From NCBI GenBank assembly GCA_018818165.1, contig JAHISP010000060.1:124001-188000 (forward strand): a DNA stretch of 64,000 nucleotides. The letters run 5' to 3'. The translations under genes and the position numbers were made by a program. This DNA is from Bacteroidota bacterium (GTDB lineage Bacteria; Bacteroidota; Ignavibacteria; Ignavibacteriales; Melioribacteraceae). Below are positions 37,918 to 47,544 of the stretch, one piece after another. A model generated the notes under the pieces. That model was given only the letters and a program-made list of their open reading frames with translations, did not search any database and had not been told where the DNA came from. Each line of letters begins with the position of its first letter. Within the stretch, counting starts at the first letter, position 1.

Positions 37918-38766
37918 TTATGACAGCAGTTTAAGTAAATCTAACTTAGAAAACTTTGGTCGCAATGTTAAAACATTGTAATCTAATTTCACAATTTTTT
38001 TAAGAATTTCTTCACCACCATTTATTGTCCATTTTATTTGATGTTTAAGTCTAAATGGCAAAAAAGGAAGTAGTTTTTTACCTTCGTTAAAATACTCAAA
38101 AACTTGCTGTACCTGTGCTTCCATTAGGTTTTGAAAGTTACTATTTATTTTTTTTAAAAGAAATATATTTTCAGTAACACCAAATTTTTTCATCTCAGCA
38201 ATTGGTAAATAAATTCTACCTTTATTGAAATCAATGGAAACATCTTGTAGAAAATTTGTAATTTGAAGCGCAGTACAAATTTTATCGGAAAAGTAAAATG
38301 CTTCATTATTTGTAATTTTATTTAATTCCAAAATAATTCTGCCAACTGGATTTGCTGAATGAGTGCAATAATGTAATAAATCTTCAAATGTAGAATAGCG
38401 TGTTTGTGTTATATCTTGACGAAATGCAATTAGCAGATTTGAAAAATAAATGGAAGTTAGATTTTGAGTTTCAATTGTGTTTGATAAAGCCATCCAAAAA
38501 GATTTTTCAAAAATGCCATTAAGCGAATTTTTAAATGCTGTTTCGTAACTATTTAGAAGTTCAATTCTTTGTGTAACCGATTTATTTCCTTCATCTGCAA
38601 TATCATCGGCTTCACGAGCAAATTGATAAATAATTGCAACATGTTTTTGCAATTTTTTAGGTACTAGAAAAGATAGAACTGGAAAATTTTCGTAATGCAA
38701 TTTTGTAAATTTAATTGCATTATTATATGCTGAATCCATATCAAAATTATTGTTCACATCAATCAA
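37918..38766 (-). CDS. hpnC: Squalene/phytoene synthase family, hydroxysqualene synthase HpnC
   Basis: 282 residues with READDIADE (about 51-59), YCTHSANPVGRIILEL and TNFLQDVSIDFNKGRIYLP. Together with HpnD and HpnE it converts farnesyl diphosphate to squalene through hydroxysqualene. Its start overlaps the PBP1A stop by 8 bases, so the two are translationally coupled. Squalene-hopene cyclase is not in the window. Confidence 0.88.
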   Translation of the reverse strand: MIDVNNNFDMDSAYNNAIKFTKLHYENFPVLSFLVPKKLQKHVAIIYQFAREADDIADEGNKSVTQRIELLNSYETAFKNSLNGIFEKSFWMALSNTIETQNLTSIYFSNLLIAFRQDITQTRYSTFEDLLHYCTHSANPVGRIILELNKITNNEAFYFSDKICTALQITNFLQDVSIDFNKGRIYLPIAEMKKFGVTENIFLLKKINSNFQNLMEAQVQQVFEYFNEGKKLLPFLPFRLKHQIKWTINGGEEILKKIVKLDYNVLTLRPKFSKLDLLKLLS

Positions 38767-41059
38767 CTATTTCTTTTGCTTCATGAGAGTTTGAATCAAC
38801 AATTCCATATTTATCGAACAAAACAATTGCTGTATCTCTATCACTATTAAATGTTTTTGGAATATCTCTAATATTTATAATATCGCTTAGTTTTCCGCTT
38901 GAGCACTCATCGGAATAAAGTCTGGGACTACCCATTTCATAAATAGAATTCTTGCAAAATGAAACAGAAACAATATCCCCACTTTTGGGAGGCGAAAAGC
39001 CTTCAATTTCCATTTTAAGAGAGTCATAAACTCCACGCATAAACTCCCCCCAAATTGGAGCAGCAACTTTTGCCCCTTGTCCGTAAGCCCCAGTAAATGC
39101 AATTCTTTGATCATCAAATCCAACCCAAACACCAGCAGTTAACTGAGGAGTAAAACCCATGAACCATGCATCTTTGTAATCTCCATTTGTACCAGTTTTG
39201 CCAGCAGCAGGTCTGTAGAAATGATGAATTGATCTTATTCTTTGAGCAGTTCCTTCATTTACAACTGTTTCCAGCATGTTTGTAATTGTATAAGCAGTTT
39301 CTTCCGAAATTGCTTCATGACTTTTGGAAGTAAATGATTCAATCAGAATTCCATTTTTATCCACAAATTTTTGGATAGAAAGTGGTTCATTATAAATTCC
39401 ACGATTTGCAATAGTTCCATACACACTAGCTAATTCCAAAGGAACAACTTCAGACGAACCAAGTGCAATTGAATTAAAAAGATTTAGTTTATAATTAATA
39501 CCCATTTTTTTTGCATATAAACCCACTTTATAAAGTGGTACATGTCCTTCAATAATTAACCGAGCAGCAACTAGGTTTACTGAATTTTTAATTCCTTCAC
39601 GTAAAGTTAAAAATCCACCAATTTCATTTTCCACAAAATTTCTTGGGGACCAACCATCTACTTCAAAAGGCTGATTTAGAATTGGGAAAGCTGGGTAAAG
39701 TCCATTATCTAAAGCAACAGTATAAATAATTGGTTTGAAAGATGAACCTGGCTGACGTCTAATTTGCGTAACGTGGTTTAATCCACGTCCTTTTTCAACA
39801 TCTCGTCCACCCACCATGGCTCTAATATCACCAGTTTTGGAATCTAGTACTACGAATCCTACTTCAATGGTTTGTGCTATTTTTTGAACAGAATCAACAA
39901 AAGCTACATTACGTTTAAGCGAATTATAAATTTCATTTTTTTCGTCTTTTGATTCAGCTTTTCTGTATGCATGGTTATTTTTAATTGCTTTATTTAACAA
40001 ATCATCAAGCGTTTTTCTATTCTTTCTCCAGTCCCAAAGTTTATCAAATTGTTTTTGAATTTCATCAATTTGCGCTTTCACAACTTCGTTTGCAATTTTC
40101 TGCATTCTTGTATCAAGCGAAGTATAAATTGTGAGACCATCTTCATACAAATCATATCCGTATTTTTCGGACATATCTTCCATTTGCTGACGGATGTATT
40201 CTATAAAATGGGGTGCAATTGAACTATGAAATTTAGCTCTCGATTCCTCAATAAAAACTTCAATTGGCATTTCAGAAAAAGCACGATACTGTTCTTCAGT
40301 GATTTTTTCATCTTCCCACATTTCGTTCATAACAACATTTCTGCGTTGAAGTGCATTATTGTATCTTCTTTCTGGATCGTATATTACTGAAGATTTAAGC
40401 AGTGCTATTAAAACAGCCGATTCTGGAATTGTCAATTCTTGAACATTCTTATTAAAGAAAATTCTTGAAGCCATTGAAATTCCGTAAGCGCCACGTCCAA
40501 AATACGAGATATTAAAATACATCTCCAAAATTTCATTTTTAGTGTAGGTTTTTTCAATCTGAACTGCAGTGATTACTTCGCGAACTTTGCGAGTCATTGT
40601 TTCAAGAAAATTCTCGTTAACAACTTTGAAATCATAAAGATTTTTAGCTAACTGTTGTGTTATTGTACTTCCACCTTGCCTTTTACCAAGCAAAATAGTT
40701 TTTACAATTCCATTAACAACTCTCTGTAAATCAACACCCCAATGCTCTCTAAATTTTTTATCTTCAGTTGATATTAGCGCTTCAATTAAATGATTTGGAA
40801 TTGAATCTATTCTAGTTTCGGTGCGACTTTCCCTAAAGAATCTGCCAATTTCTTCGCCATCGGAACTTAATATTACTGAGGCTAAGCTTTGCTTGGGATT
40901 TTCTAACTGCTCAAGTGATGGAAGTCCATCAATTACATTCTTATAAAAGAAAAATCCACCAATTACCGTAAACAGAAATAAAAAGAGAACTAGCGACCAA
41001 AGAAATGTTCTAATTTTCGATTTTTTCTTCTTGTTGATTCTAACTGATTCTTTAGCCAT
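38759..41059 (-). CDS. Penicillin-binding protein 1A (bifunctional transglycosylase/transpeptidase)
   Basis: 766 residues. Cytoplasmic Lys/Arg-rich N-terminus, TM helix at about 19-38, transglycosylase domain (about 60-230) with the catalytic block EDKKFREHWGVD and GGSTITQQLAKNLY, and transpeptidase domain with active Ser in GSSFKPIIYT, the SVN triad member in KNSVNLVAARL, and KTGTNGDYKDAWF. It builds and cross-links peptidoglycan. It is one base from the LpxH-like gene upstream and overlaps hpnC downstream. Confidence 0.95.
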   Translation of the reverse strand: MAKESVRINKKKKSKIRTFLWSLVLFLFLFTVIGGFFFYKNVIDGLPSLEQLENPKQSLASVILSSDGEEIGRFFRESRTETRIDSIPNHLIEALISTEDKKFREHWGVDLQRVVNGIVKTILLGKRQGGSTITQQLAKNLYDFKVVNENFLETMTRKVREVITAVQIEKTYTKNEILEMYFNISYFGRGAYGISMASRIFFNKNVQELTIPESAVLIALLKSSVIYDPERRYNNALQRRNVVMNEMWEDEKITEEQYRAFSEMPIEVFIEESRAKFHSSIAPHFIEYIRQQMEDMSEKYGYDLYEDGLTIYTSLDTRMQKIANEVVKAQIDEIQKQFDKLWDWRKNRKTLDDLLNKAIKNNHAYRKAESKDEKNEIYNSLKRNVAFVDSVQKIAQTIEVGFVVLDSKTGDIRAMVGGRDVEKGRGLNHVTQIRRQPGSSFKPIIYTVALDNGLYPAFPILNQPFEVDGWSPRNFVENEIGGFLTLREGIKNSVNLVAARLIIEGHVPLYKVGLYAKKMGINYKLNLFNSIALGSSEVVPLELASVYGTIANRGIYNEPLSIQKFVDKNGILIESFTSKSHEAISEETAYTITNMLETVVNEGTAQRIRSIHHFYRPAAGKTGTNGDYKDAWFMGFTPQLTAGVWVGFDDQRIAFTGAYGQGAKVAAPIWGEFMRGVYDSLKMEIEGFSPPKSGDIVSVSFCKNSIYEMGSPRLYSDECSSGKLSDIINIRDIPKTFNSDRDTAIVLFDKYGIVDSNSHEAKEIVD

Positions 41060-41060
41060 T

Positions 41061-41786
41061 CTATTTCCAATCCTTTATTTCAAATTTTCCATTTTTATAA
41101 ATGCCATACATCGGTTTCTCTAACCAAGTTCCCAAATTAGCATAAATTTTATTATTATTTTCTTCAAACCGTTTTTGATGTGTGTGACCTAGAATAACAT
41201 AGTCAAATCCCATTTCAAATTTTGATTTAGCAAATTCGAATAGACCGTCACCTTCGCCGTAATCTTTGCTTCCAGTATGGTTACGACTTGTTTTGCTAGT
41301 TCCCTTTGCAATTTTAATTCCAAGATTTGGATGAATTAAAGAATATAAATTTTGAGCAATTTTGCTTCTAAATATTTTTTTTAGAATTAAATATCCATAA
41401 TCATTTTTTACCAATCCATCGCCATGAGCTAAATAGAATTTTTTGTTATCAATTTCCAATTTAATTTCTGATTGATAAAGTGTAACACCAACTTCTTTTT
41501 CAAAAAAATCGCGATGCATAAAATCGTGATTTCCAATTAAGTAATGGACTTTAGTTCCACTTCTTACTATATCATTTAAAGCAGTAAAAGTGCGAAAATA
41601 CCCTTTCTGAATAACTTTTTTATACTCGAACCAATAATCAAATAAATCTCCAAGAATATATAATTCTTTTGCAGAATCTTTAATTGAATTCAAAAATTCA
41701 ACAAAAATCAACTCACGTTCAATTTCAACTTTGTGCTCAAGAAGTCCGAAATGAATATCCGAAATAAAGTAGTAGCTATTTTTCAA
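41061..41786 (-). CDS. lpxH: UDP-2,3-diacylglucosamine hydrolase-like metallophosphatase (LpxH family)
   Basis: 241 residues with calcineurin-type metal motifs in order: SDIHFGLL (near residue 9), LGDLFDYWFEYK, IGNHDFMHRDF, LAHGDGLVKND and LGHTHQKRF. LpxH removes UMP from UDP-diacylglucosamine in lipid A synthesis. The FDYWFEY stretch favours LpxH, but paralogues of this family with other roles occur in Bacteroidota, so the specific reaction is probable rather than certain. First gene of the run that continues to gltA. Confidence 0.82.
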   Translation of the reverse strand: MKNSYYFISDIHFGLLEHKVEIERELIFVEFLNSIKDSAKELYILGDLFDYWFEYKKVIQKGYFRTFTALNDIVRSGTKVHYLIGNHDFMHRDFFEKEVGVTLYQSEIKLEIDNKKFYLAHGDGLVKNDYGYLILKKIFRSKIAQNLYSLIHPNLGIKIAKGTSKTSRNHTGSKDYGEGDGLFEFAKSKFEMGFDYVILGHTHQKRFEENNNKIYANLGTWLEKPMYGIYKNGKFEIKDWK

Positions 41787-42109
41787 TTTACCTTGGAAAT
41801 TTAATTATAGGTTACAAAGTTATCATAAATTTGAATAAAAAATAAGGGTAATGAAAAAATCAATATTTATCTTTTGTTTTATGAATGACTAAAACCAAAA
41901 ACCTTGGATGGTTTTAAACATACAAGGTTTTCTTAAGCATAATGCGAATAATTTTTTCTTTTTATTTTTAAATTTATCATATGATAATTCATTATGAATA
42001 CAAGCTAGTCGATGTGGCAAATCAGTTATTAATTAATGACGTTTTAACAATTCAAATTTCTGACAGCTATTCTAAAATAATTTTCATACTATACTTACCT
42101 CTTGTTTCA
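41787..42109. other. Intergenic region with one strong hairpin, no gene found
   Basis: About 323 bases between the LpxH-like gene and the end of the efflux operon. It should hold the promoter of the LpxH-to-gltA run. Apart from the AAAACCTTG/CAAGGTTTT hairpin listed separately, I see only AT-rich DNA. Confidence 0.6.
41898..41931 (-). terminator. AAAACCTTG/CAAGGTTTT hairpin, probable efflux-operon terminator
   Basis: A 9-bp perfect arm pair with a 16-base loop. On the minus strand it is followed by T-rich sequence (GGTTTTTGGTTTT). It lies about 180 bases past the last efflux permease. It resembles the AACCTTCAA/TTGAAGGTT hairpin at 23895-23947. Confidence 0.5.
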
Positions 42110-44470
42110 TTATTCATTTCGTAAACTATCAACTGGATTTGCAGTTGCAGCTTTTACTGCTTGATAGCTCACCGTGGATAAGGCAATTAGTAAAGCTATC
42201 AATCCACCTAGGAGAAAAAGCCAATAATTCATTTCAATTCGATACGCAAAATTTTGAAGCCATTTGTTAACTGCATAAAAAGCAATGGGCCAAGCAATAA
42301 TATTTGCAATCAGCACCCATTTTGTAAAATCTTTAACTAATAAGATTAAAATACGTGGAGTGGAAGCACCAAGAACTTTTCTAATTCCTATTTCCTTTGT
42401 ACGGCCTTTCATTGAAAATAGTGCAAGACCAAAAAGACCCATAGATGAGATAAATATTGAAAGGAATGTTAAATATCCCATTAGTTGAAAAGTGTTTATA
42501 TCCGATTGATAGAGATATTCAAGTTTATCATCCACGAAATGAAATTCAAATATTTCATCTGGATAAAAATTGCTGCAAATAGCTTGTAGTTTATTAATTG
42601 TGGTTTCTGTGTTTGATGGATTTACTTTTACTATTAATCGAGAGCATTCGCTATAATCGATTAAAAATGCAGTTGGACGTACGCGCCCATAAAGAGATTC
42701 AAAATTTATATCGTCTGTAACACCAACAATTGTCCTGTTGGATTTAGGCCAGTCACATTTAAGGGATTGTCCAATAGGATTACCCTTAAGCATTAATTCC
42801 TTTACGGCAGATTCGTTTAGTATTATTGCGTTATCTATATCAGTTGAAAGCTGGGAAGAAAAAAGGCCTCCCTTCTTAGCTTTAATTCCAAGCGTCTCAA
42901 AATAATCTTGATGTACATGAACAAGTGCTATTGAAGTTGGTTTAGTTTCTCCCTCTGGTATTAAAGTTCCGAAGTTAGTTGTAGTATTTGAAGGAACTCG
43001 TGAACCAGAAGAAACGCTTGCAACAAAGGATTCATTAAGTAGTGACGCTTTGAGAGCATTGTATTTTTCAACATTATCAAAGGCGCCGTTTATTTCAGAA
43101 GTTAGTACGAATTCTTTGTCAAATCCTAACTTCTTATTCTGAAGATAATCGATTTGACTAAACATAAAAAGTGCGGAACAAATTAAAACAATTACTATTG
43201 TAAACTGAACTCCAACAAGTAATGTTCTAAAATTAATTTTTGATTTACCAGTGAAAGTTTTTGCCCTAAGTGTTTGTATTGGTTCAAGCTTAGACAGAAA
43301 AAACGCCGGATAAAATCCCGCAATAAAACTTGTTCCAACAAGAAAAGCTAAAACGCCCACAATATTTTTTAGTGTAATTAATGCAGTGAAAGAGAGAACT
43401 TTTCCTGTAAGTGATTCAAAAATTGGCAAACCCAATTGCACAAAAATAAGAGATATAATAAACGCTATAAATAGGACCAAAAATGATTCCCCCACAAATT
43501 GTAAAGCAAGTTGATTACGTGTAGCACCAATTACTTTTTTAATTCCAATTTCTTTCATTCGAGTTGTAGCGTTGGCTATAAGAAGATTTATATAATTGAC
43601 GCAAGCTATTAGCAATATAAGAATCCCAATTGCTGAAAATATCAATACATATGTAATGCTATTCTGTGGTTGGATATCATTTTTTATATGTGCAGAATAG
43701 AGGTGAATATCTTTCAAACTTTGTAATGAATATTTTGGGAAGTTGGGATTATACGATTTGTATAAAGGTTGAATTAAATTTTCACATTTTTCCTCAAGAT
43801 TGGATTTAGAGATTCCTTCCTGAAGTTCAAAATAAACTAGAAAATTTTGCCATCCCAAATTAATCATTAAAGAACCAAAAACTTTATCTGCACCAGAAAG
43901 TGTTAAAATTATATCATACCGAAAATGGGAGTTTTGAGGCATATCCTTCATTACTCCTGTAATTGTATAGTCGTTCTCGCCACCCAATTTTAATACTTTT
44001 CCAATGGGGTTTTCATTGGCGAAATATTTTCGAGCTAATGTTTCTGAAATCACAGTTGTAAAAGGTTTATCTAATGCTGTCTCATTATCTCCAGATACAA
44101 ACTGAAATGAAAACATTCGGAATATTGCGGGGTCAGCAAAAGGTATGTTTTTTTCTTTAAATTTTTTATTATCATATTCAATAATTCCACTGTCCATTGG
44201 AAATATTCGTACAAAATCTTTTATTTCGGGTAGATTGTCTGCTAGTTTAATTGCAACTTGTGGTGCATGATATGCGTGTTCAGGTTGAGTTAACCTGTAT
44301 ATATTATCAGCATTTTTGTTAAATTGATCATAGCTTAACTCGTTCTGAACGTACAATAAAAGCAGAGTGCATACAGCTAATCCAAGCGCAAGACCAAAAA
44401 CACTTATGAATGTGTATGCTTTGTTTTTTTTAAGATTACGATACGCGACTTTAAAATAATTTTCAAACAT
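42110..44470 (-). CDS. FtsX/MacB-type ABC permease, third of the efflux operon
   Basis: 786 residues with a duplicated MacB-like layout: N-terminal TM helix (about 20-42), periplasmic MacB core domain, three helices (about 280-420), second periplasmic domain, and three C-terminal helices. The N-terminus MFENYFKVAYRNLKKNKAYTFI and the C-terminus NPVDSLRNE are shared with the two other permeases in the operon. It has no ATPase of its own immediately upstream, so it may share one. Last gene of the operon. Confidence 0.87.
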   Translation of the reverse strand: MFENYFKVAYRNLKKNKAYTFISVFGLALGLAVCTLLLLYVQNELSYDQFNKNADNIYRLTQPEHAYHAPQVAIKLADNLPEIKDFVRIFPMDSGIIEYDNKKFKEKNIPFADPAIFRMFSFQFVSGDNETALDKPFTTVISETLARKYFANENPIGKVLKLGGENDYTITGVMKDMPQNSHFRYDIILTLSGADKVFGSLMINLGWQNFLVYFELQEGISKSNLEEKCENLIQPLYKSYNPNFPKYSLQSLKDIHLYSAHIKNDIQPQNSITYVLIFSAIGILILLIACVNYINLLIANATTRMKEIGIKKVIGATRNQLALQFVGESFLVLFIAFIISLIFVQLGLPIFESLTGKVLSFTALITLKNIVGVLAFLVGTSFIAGFYPAFFLSKLEPIQTLRAKTFTGKSKINFRTLLVGVQFTIVIVLICSALFMFSQIDYLQNKKLGFDKEFVLTSEINGAFDNVEKYNALKASLLNESFVASVSSGSRVPSNTTTNFGTLIPEGETKPTSIALVHVHQDYFETLGIKAKKGGLFSSQLSTDIDNAIILNESAVKELMLKGNPIGQSLKCDWPKSNRTIVGVTDDINFESLYGRVRPTAFLIDYSECSRLIVKVNPSNTETTINKLQAICSNFYPDEIFEFHFVDDKLEYLYQSDINTFQLMGYLTFLSIFISSMGLFGLALFSMKGRTKEIGIRKVLGASTPRILILLVKDFTKWVLIANIIAWPIAFYAVNKWLQNFAYRIEMNYWLFLLGGLIALLIALSTVSYQAVKAATANPVDSLRNE

Positions 44471-44496
44471 AATTTTTCTCTTATTTAATTATTTTT

Positions 44497-46842
44497 TTAT
44501 TCATTTCTTAAACTATCAACTGGATTAGCAACTGCTGCTTTATACGATTGAAATGAAACTGTAAACAATGCTATTCCCAATGCAGTAACTCCCGCCAGAG
44601 CAAAGACCCACCAACTTATTTCAGTACGATAAGTAAAGTCTTCAAGCCAATCCTCCATTACCAGCCATCCAATAGGAAATGCAATTATTATGGAAACAAC
44701 TACCCACTTTATATAATCAAGATTTAGCATAACAATTAACTGTTTAACTTTTGCACCATATACTTTTCTAATACCAATTTCTTTTTTACTGTTTTCTGTT
44801 GTAAATATTGCCAATCCCAATATTCCAATGCTTGAAATACAAATTGCTAGTAAAGCAAAAAGGCCCACAGTTTTAGCAAGTTTTTCTTCATTCCTAAACA
44901 TTAAATCAACCCAATCATCATAAAATTGATATTTTAAAGGATAATATGGAAATACCTCTGTCCATGCTGTATTTATATAAGCCATTGTTTCTTGAAGTTT
45001 TCCTTTTGCAATACTTACATTAATATATTGTTTATTGGTCGATTGAAAAATTATGCATAATGGTTCTATTGGTTGATATAAAGACGCAAAATTAAAATCG
45101 TCAACAACTCCTATAACTTCATATCCACTCGGTCTACCATTATTAAATCTTTTATTTTCCAGATTATTCCATCCCAAATACTCATATGCTTTTTTATTAA
45201 TCATGCAAGCTTTTCCAATATCACTATCTAAAAGATCTCTTCCAATTATTTGTTTTATCTTAAATGTTTGTAGAAATGTGGAATCTACATATATGATGGA
45301 AGCAAGTTGATCTTTACCTTCTACACCAAAGCCTAAATGATTTGTTATTTTACCTGGCGCGCCATTTGTTAAGGAGACATTATTAATTCCATGGAATTGT
45401 TTAAACTTACCTAATAGTAGTAGTGCATTTGAGGAATTGGAATTCTCAATGAATGAACCATCAATTCGAAGTAATTGCTCCTTTTCAAAGCCAATATTTT
45501 TATGTTTAACAAAACTAATTTGCTTGTAAATTACTGTTATACAAAATATCAATGTAATGGAAACTGAAAACTGAAATACTGTGAGAGCATTTCTAAATGG
45601 ACTTTTTCTTCTAGTAATGGAAGCTCTACCAAGCATATTTATAGGTTGAAAGGAGGATATTAATATAGCAGGGACAATCCCAGAAAATAGCCCAAAAAGG
45701 AGGATAAAGAGTACAAGAATTATACTATAAGGAAATTGCAATAGTACATTTATATTTAAAGAGTTCTTCACTATGTCATTAAATATCGGTAATCCAATTA
45801 CAAGTAGAATAATTCCTACAAAAAACGCTAAAGTGGTAACTAAAACAGATTCTATTAAAAAAGATAAAACTATATCAGTTCTACTTGCTCCAATTATTTT
45901 TTTTATACCTGATTGTTTATTTAATTTACTTTGTCTGGCAAGAGAAAGGTTTATATAATTGATTATAGCTAAACTTAAAATTATTATTGCAATTGTTAAC
46001 ATAAGATTTAACAAATAAGGATTTCCTTTTAATGTATCAGCACCAATAGATGTATCTTCTAAATACATTTTTTCAAGAGAGATTACATCAAAACTTTTCA
46101 CATAGGGCTGAAAGAGATTAGAATGGTTATTAATCTTTTTCATTAATAAACTTACATCCGCATTCTCGTTAACCTCCAAATAAATGTTAACTGGATATCG
46201 ATGCGATTTTTTATCATTATAATCGCCACAAGTAAAAGAAAATTTAAAATTGTCATTCTCTGCATTGACAATTAAATCAGCTTTCATACTGGAATTCTTA
46301 GGGAAGTCATTTATTACACCAGAAACTATTAAAGGTAAGTTATTCCTTAGTAATATCTCTTTTCCAATAGGATTTTCAGTTCCAAAAATCATTTTTGCAA
46401 CACTTTCTGATATAACTGCGGAATTGATTGTGGGTAATGGGTTTACTGACTTACCGTCAAGAAAAGGGATAGAAAATATTTCAAAAAATCTGTTATCAAC
46501 AGACATAATGTTATTGATAAATAGCCCATTATTTTCATGTGCAATGCTAATAGCCTGTGACCCAATTTGAACAATGCAAGAATTATTAACTTCTGGAAAA
46601 TTGGTTCTTAAAATTTCACTTACTCGGTAATCAATTTTACTGCTATTATTCTCCGAATCAATTAGTCTGTATATATTGTCTGCTTTTATATGATATTTAT
46701 CAAAGCTATTTTCATGAATTAAATAAATAGATATCAATAGAAATACAGCTATGCTAAATGCAAAACCAAAAACATTGATATATAAATTAACTTTGTTTTT
46801 AAGAATATTCCTAATTGCGAATCTGATGTTATTAGTAAACAT
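44497..46842 (-). CDS. FtsX/MacB-type ABC permease, second of the efflux operon
   Basis: 781 residues, same architecture as its neighbours and the same C-terminal NPVDSLRNE. It is the most diverged of the three (start MFTNNIRFAIRNILKNK, first helix with FGFAFSIAVFLLISIY). It lies 17 bases after the second ATPase copy, with which it probably pairs, and 26 bases before the last permease. Confidence 0.86.
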   Translation of the reverse strand: MFTNNIRFAIRNILKNKVNLYINVFGFAFSIAVFLLISIYLIHENSFDKYHIKADNIYRLIDSENNSSKIDYRVSEILRTNFPEVNNSCIVQIGSQAISIAHENNGLFINNIMSVDNRFFEIFSIPFLDGKSVNPLPTINSAVISESVAKMIFGTENPIGKEILLRNNLPLIVSGVINDFPKNSSMKADLIVNAENDNFKFSFTCGDYNDKKSHRYPVNIYLEVNENADVSLLMKKINNHSNLFQPYVKSFDVISLEKMYLEDTSIGADTLKGNPYLLNLMLTIAIIILSLAIINYINLSLARQSKLNKQSGIKKIIGASRTDIVLSFLIESVLVTTLAFFVGIILLVIGLPIFNDIVKNSLNINVLLQFPYSIILVLFILLFGLFSGIVPAILISSFQPINMLGRASITRRKSPFRNALTVFQFSVSITLIFCITVIYKQISFVKHKNIGFEKEQLLRIDGSFIENSNSSNALLLLGKFKQFHGINNVSLTNGAPGKITNHLGFGVEGKDQLASIIYVDSTFLQTFKIKQIIGRDLLDSDIGKACMINKKAYEYLGWNNLENKRFNNGRPSGYEVIGVVDDFNFASLYQPIEPLCIIFQSTNKQYINVSIAKGKLQETMAYINTAWTEVFPYYPLKYQFYDDWVDLMFRNEEKLAKTVGLFALLAICISSIGILGLAIFTTENSKKEIGIRKVYGAKVKQLIVMLNLDYIKWVVVSIIIAFPIGWLVMEDWLEDFTYRTEISWWVFALAGVTALGIALFTVSFQSYKAAVANPVDSLRNE

Positions 46843-46859
46843 AGGTTTTTCCTTGTATA

Positions 46860-47522
46860 TTATTCTTCAATCCAGCCATCACTTAGTTTAATAATTCTGT
46901 TACCATACTTTGCATTTTCTGCAGAATGAGTTACTTGTATTATTGTTGTTCCTTCTTGATTTAGCTTTTTTAGAAGCTCCATAATTTCTTTGCCTTGATC
47001 TGTATGAAGATTGCCTGTTGGCTCATCAGCAAGAATTAATTTTGGATTTCCAATAATTGCTCTGCCAATTGCTGCAAGTTGCTGTTGTCCGCCGCTTAAT
47101 TGATTTGGGAATAAATCTTTTTTTGCAACCATATTAAAGCGGTCAAGTATTTCTGCCACTCTTCCCTTGCGTTCACCCGCTTTAACTTTTTGATAAAGCA
47201 AAGGCATTTCTATATTTTCATAAACAGTTAGTTCATCAATTAAATGATAACTTTGAAACACAAAACCAATATGATTTCTGTGCAATTCTGTAAGTTGTTT
47301 TTCACTTTTTTTATGAACAGGCTCGTCATAAAAAAAATATTCTCCACTAGATGGAGTGTCCAGCATTCCAATAATATTTAGAAGAGTTGATTTACCAGAA
47401 CCCGATGGTCCCATCACAGAAAGAAATTCCCCTTCTCTGATTTCAAGATTGATGTTTCTAAGCACAAAAGTTTTAACAAACTTATTTGTGTAATATTTTT
47501 CGAGATTTTTAAGCTTAATCAT
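46860..47522 (-). CDS. ABC transporter ATPase, copy B of a near-identical pair
   Basis: 220 residues: Walker A GPSGSGKST, signature LSGGQQQLAAIGRAI, Walker B LILADEP, D-loop region TGNLHTDQG, and H-loop QVTHS. It differs from the copy at 50028 at about nine positions in 219. The usual R of QQQR is L and the usual NLD is NLH, both shared with the other copy. It is 17 bases from the permease it precedes. LolD/MacB-type family. Confidence 0.93.
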   Translation of the reverse strand: MIKLKNLEKYYTNKFVKTFVLRNINLEIREGEFLSVMGPSGSGKSTLLNIIGMLDTPSSGEYFFYDEPVHKKSEKQLTELHRNHIGFVFQSYHLIDELTVYENIEMPLLYQKVKAGERKGRVAEILDRFNMVAKKDLFPNQLSGGQQQLAAIGRAIIGNPKLILADEPTGNLHTDQGKEIMELLKKLNQEGTTIIQVTHSAENAKYGNRIIKLSDGWIEE

Positions 47523-47544
47523 TAAATCACCTTAATTTAAATTT

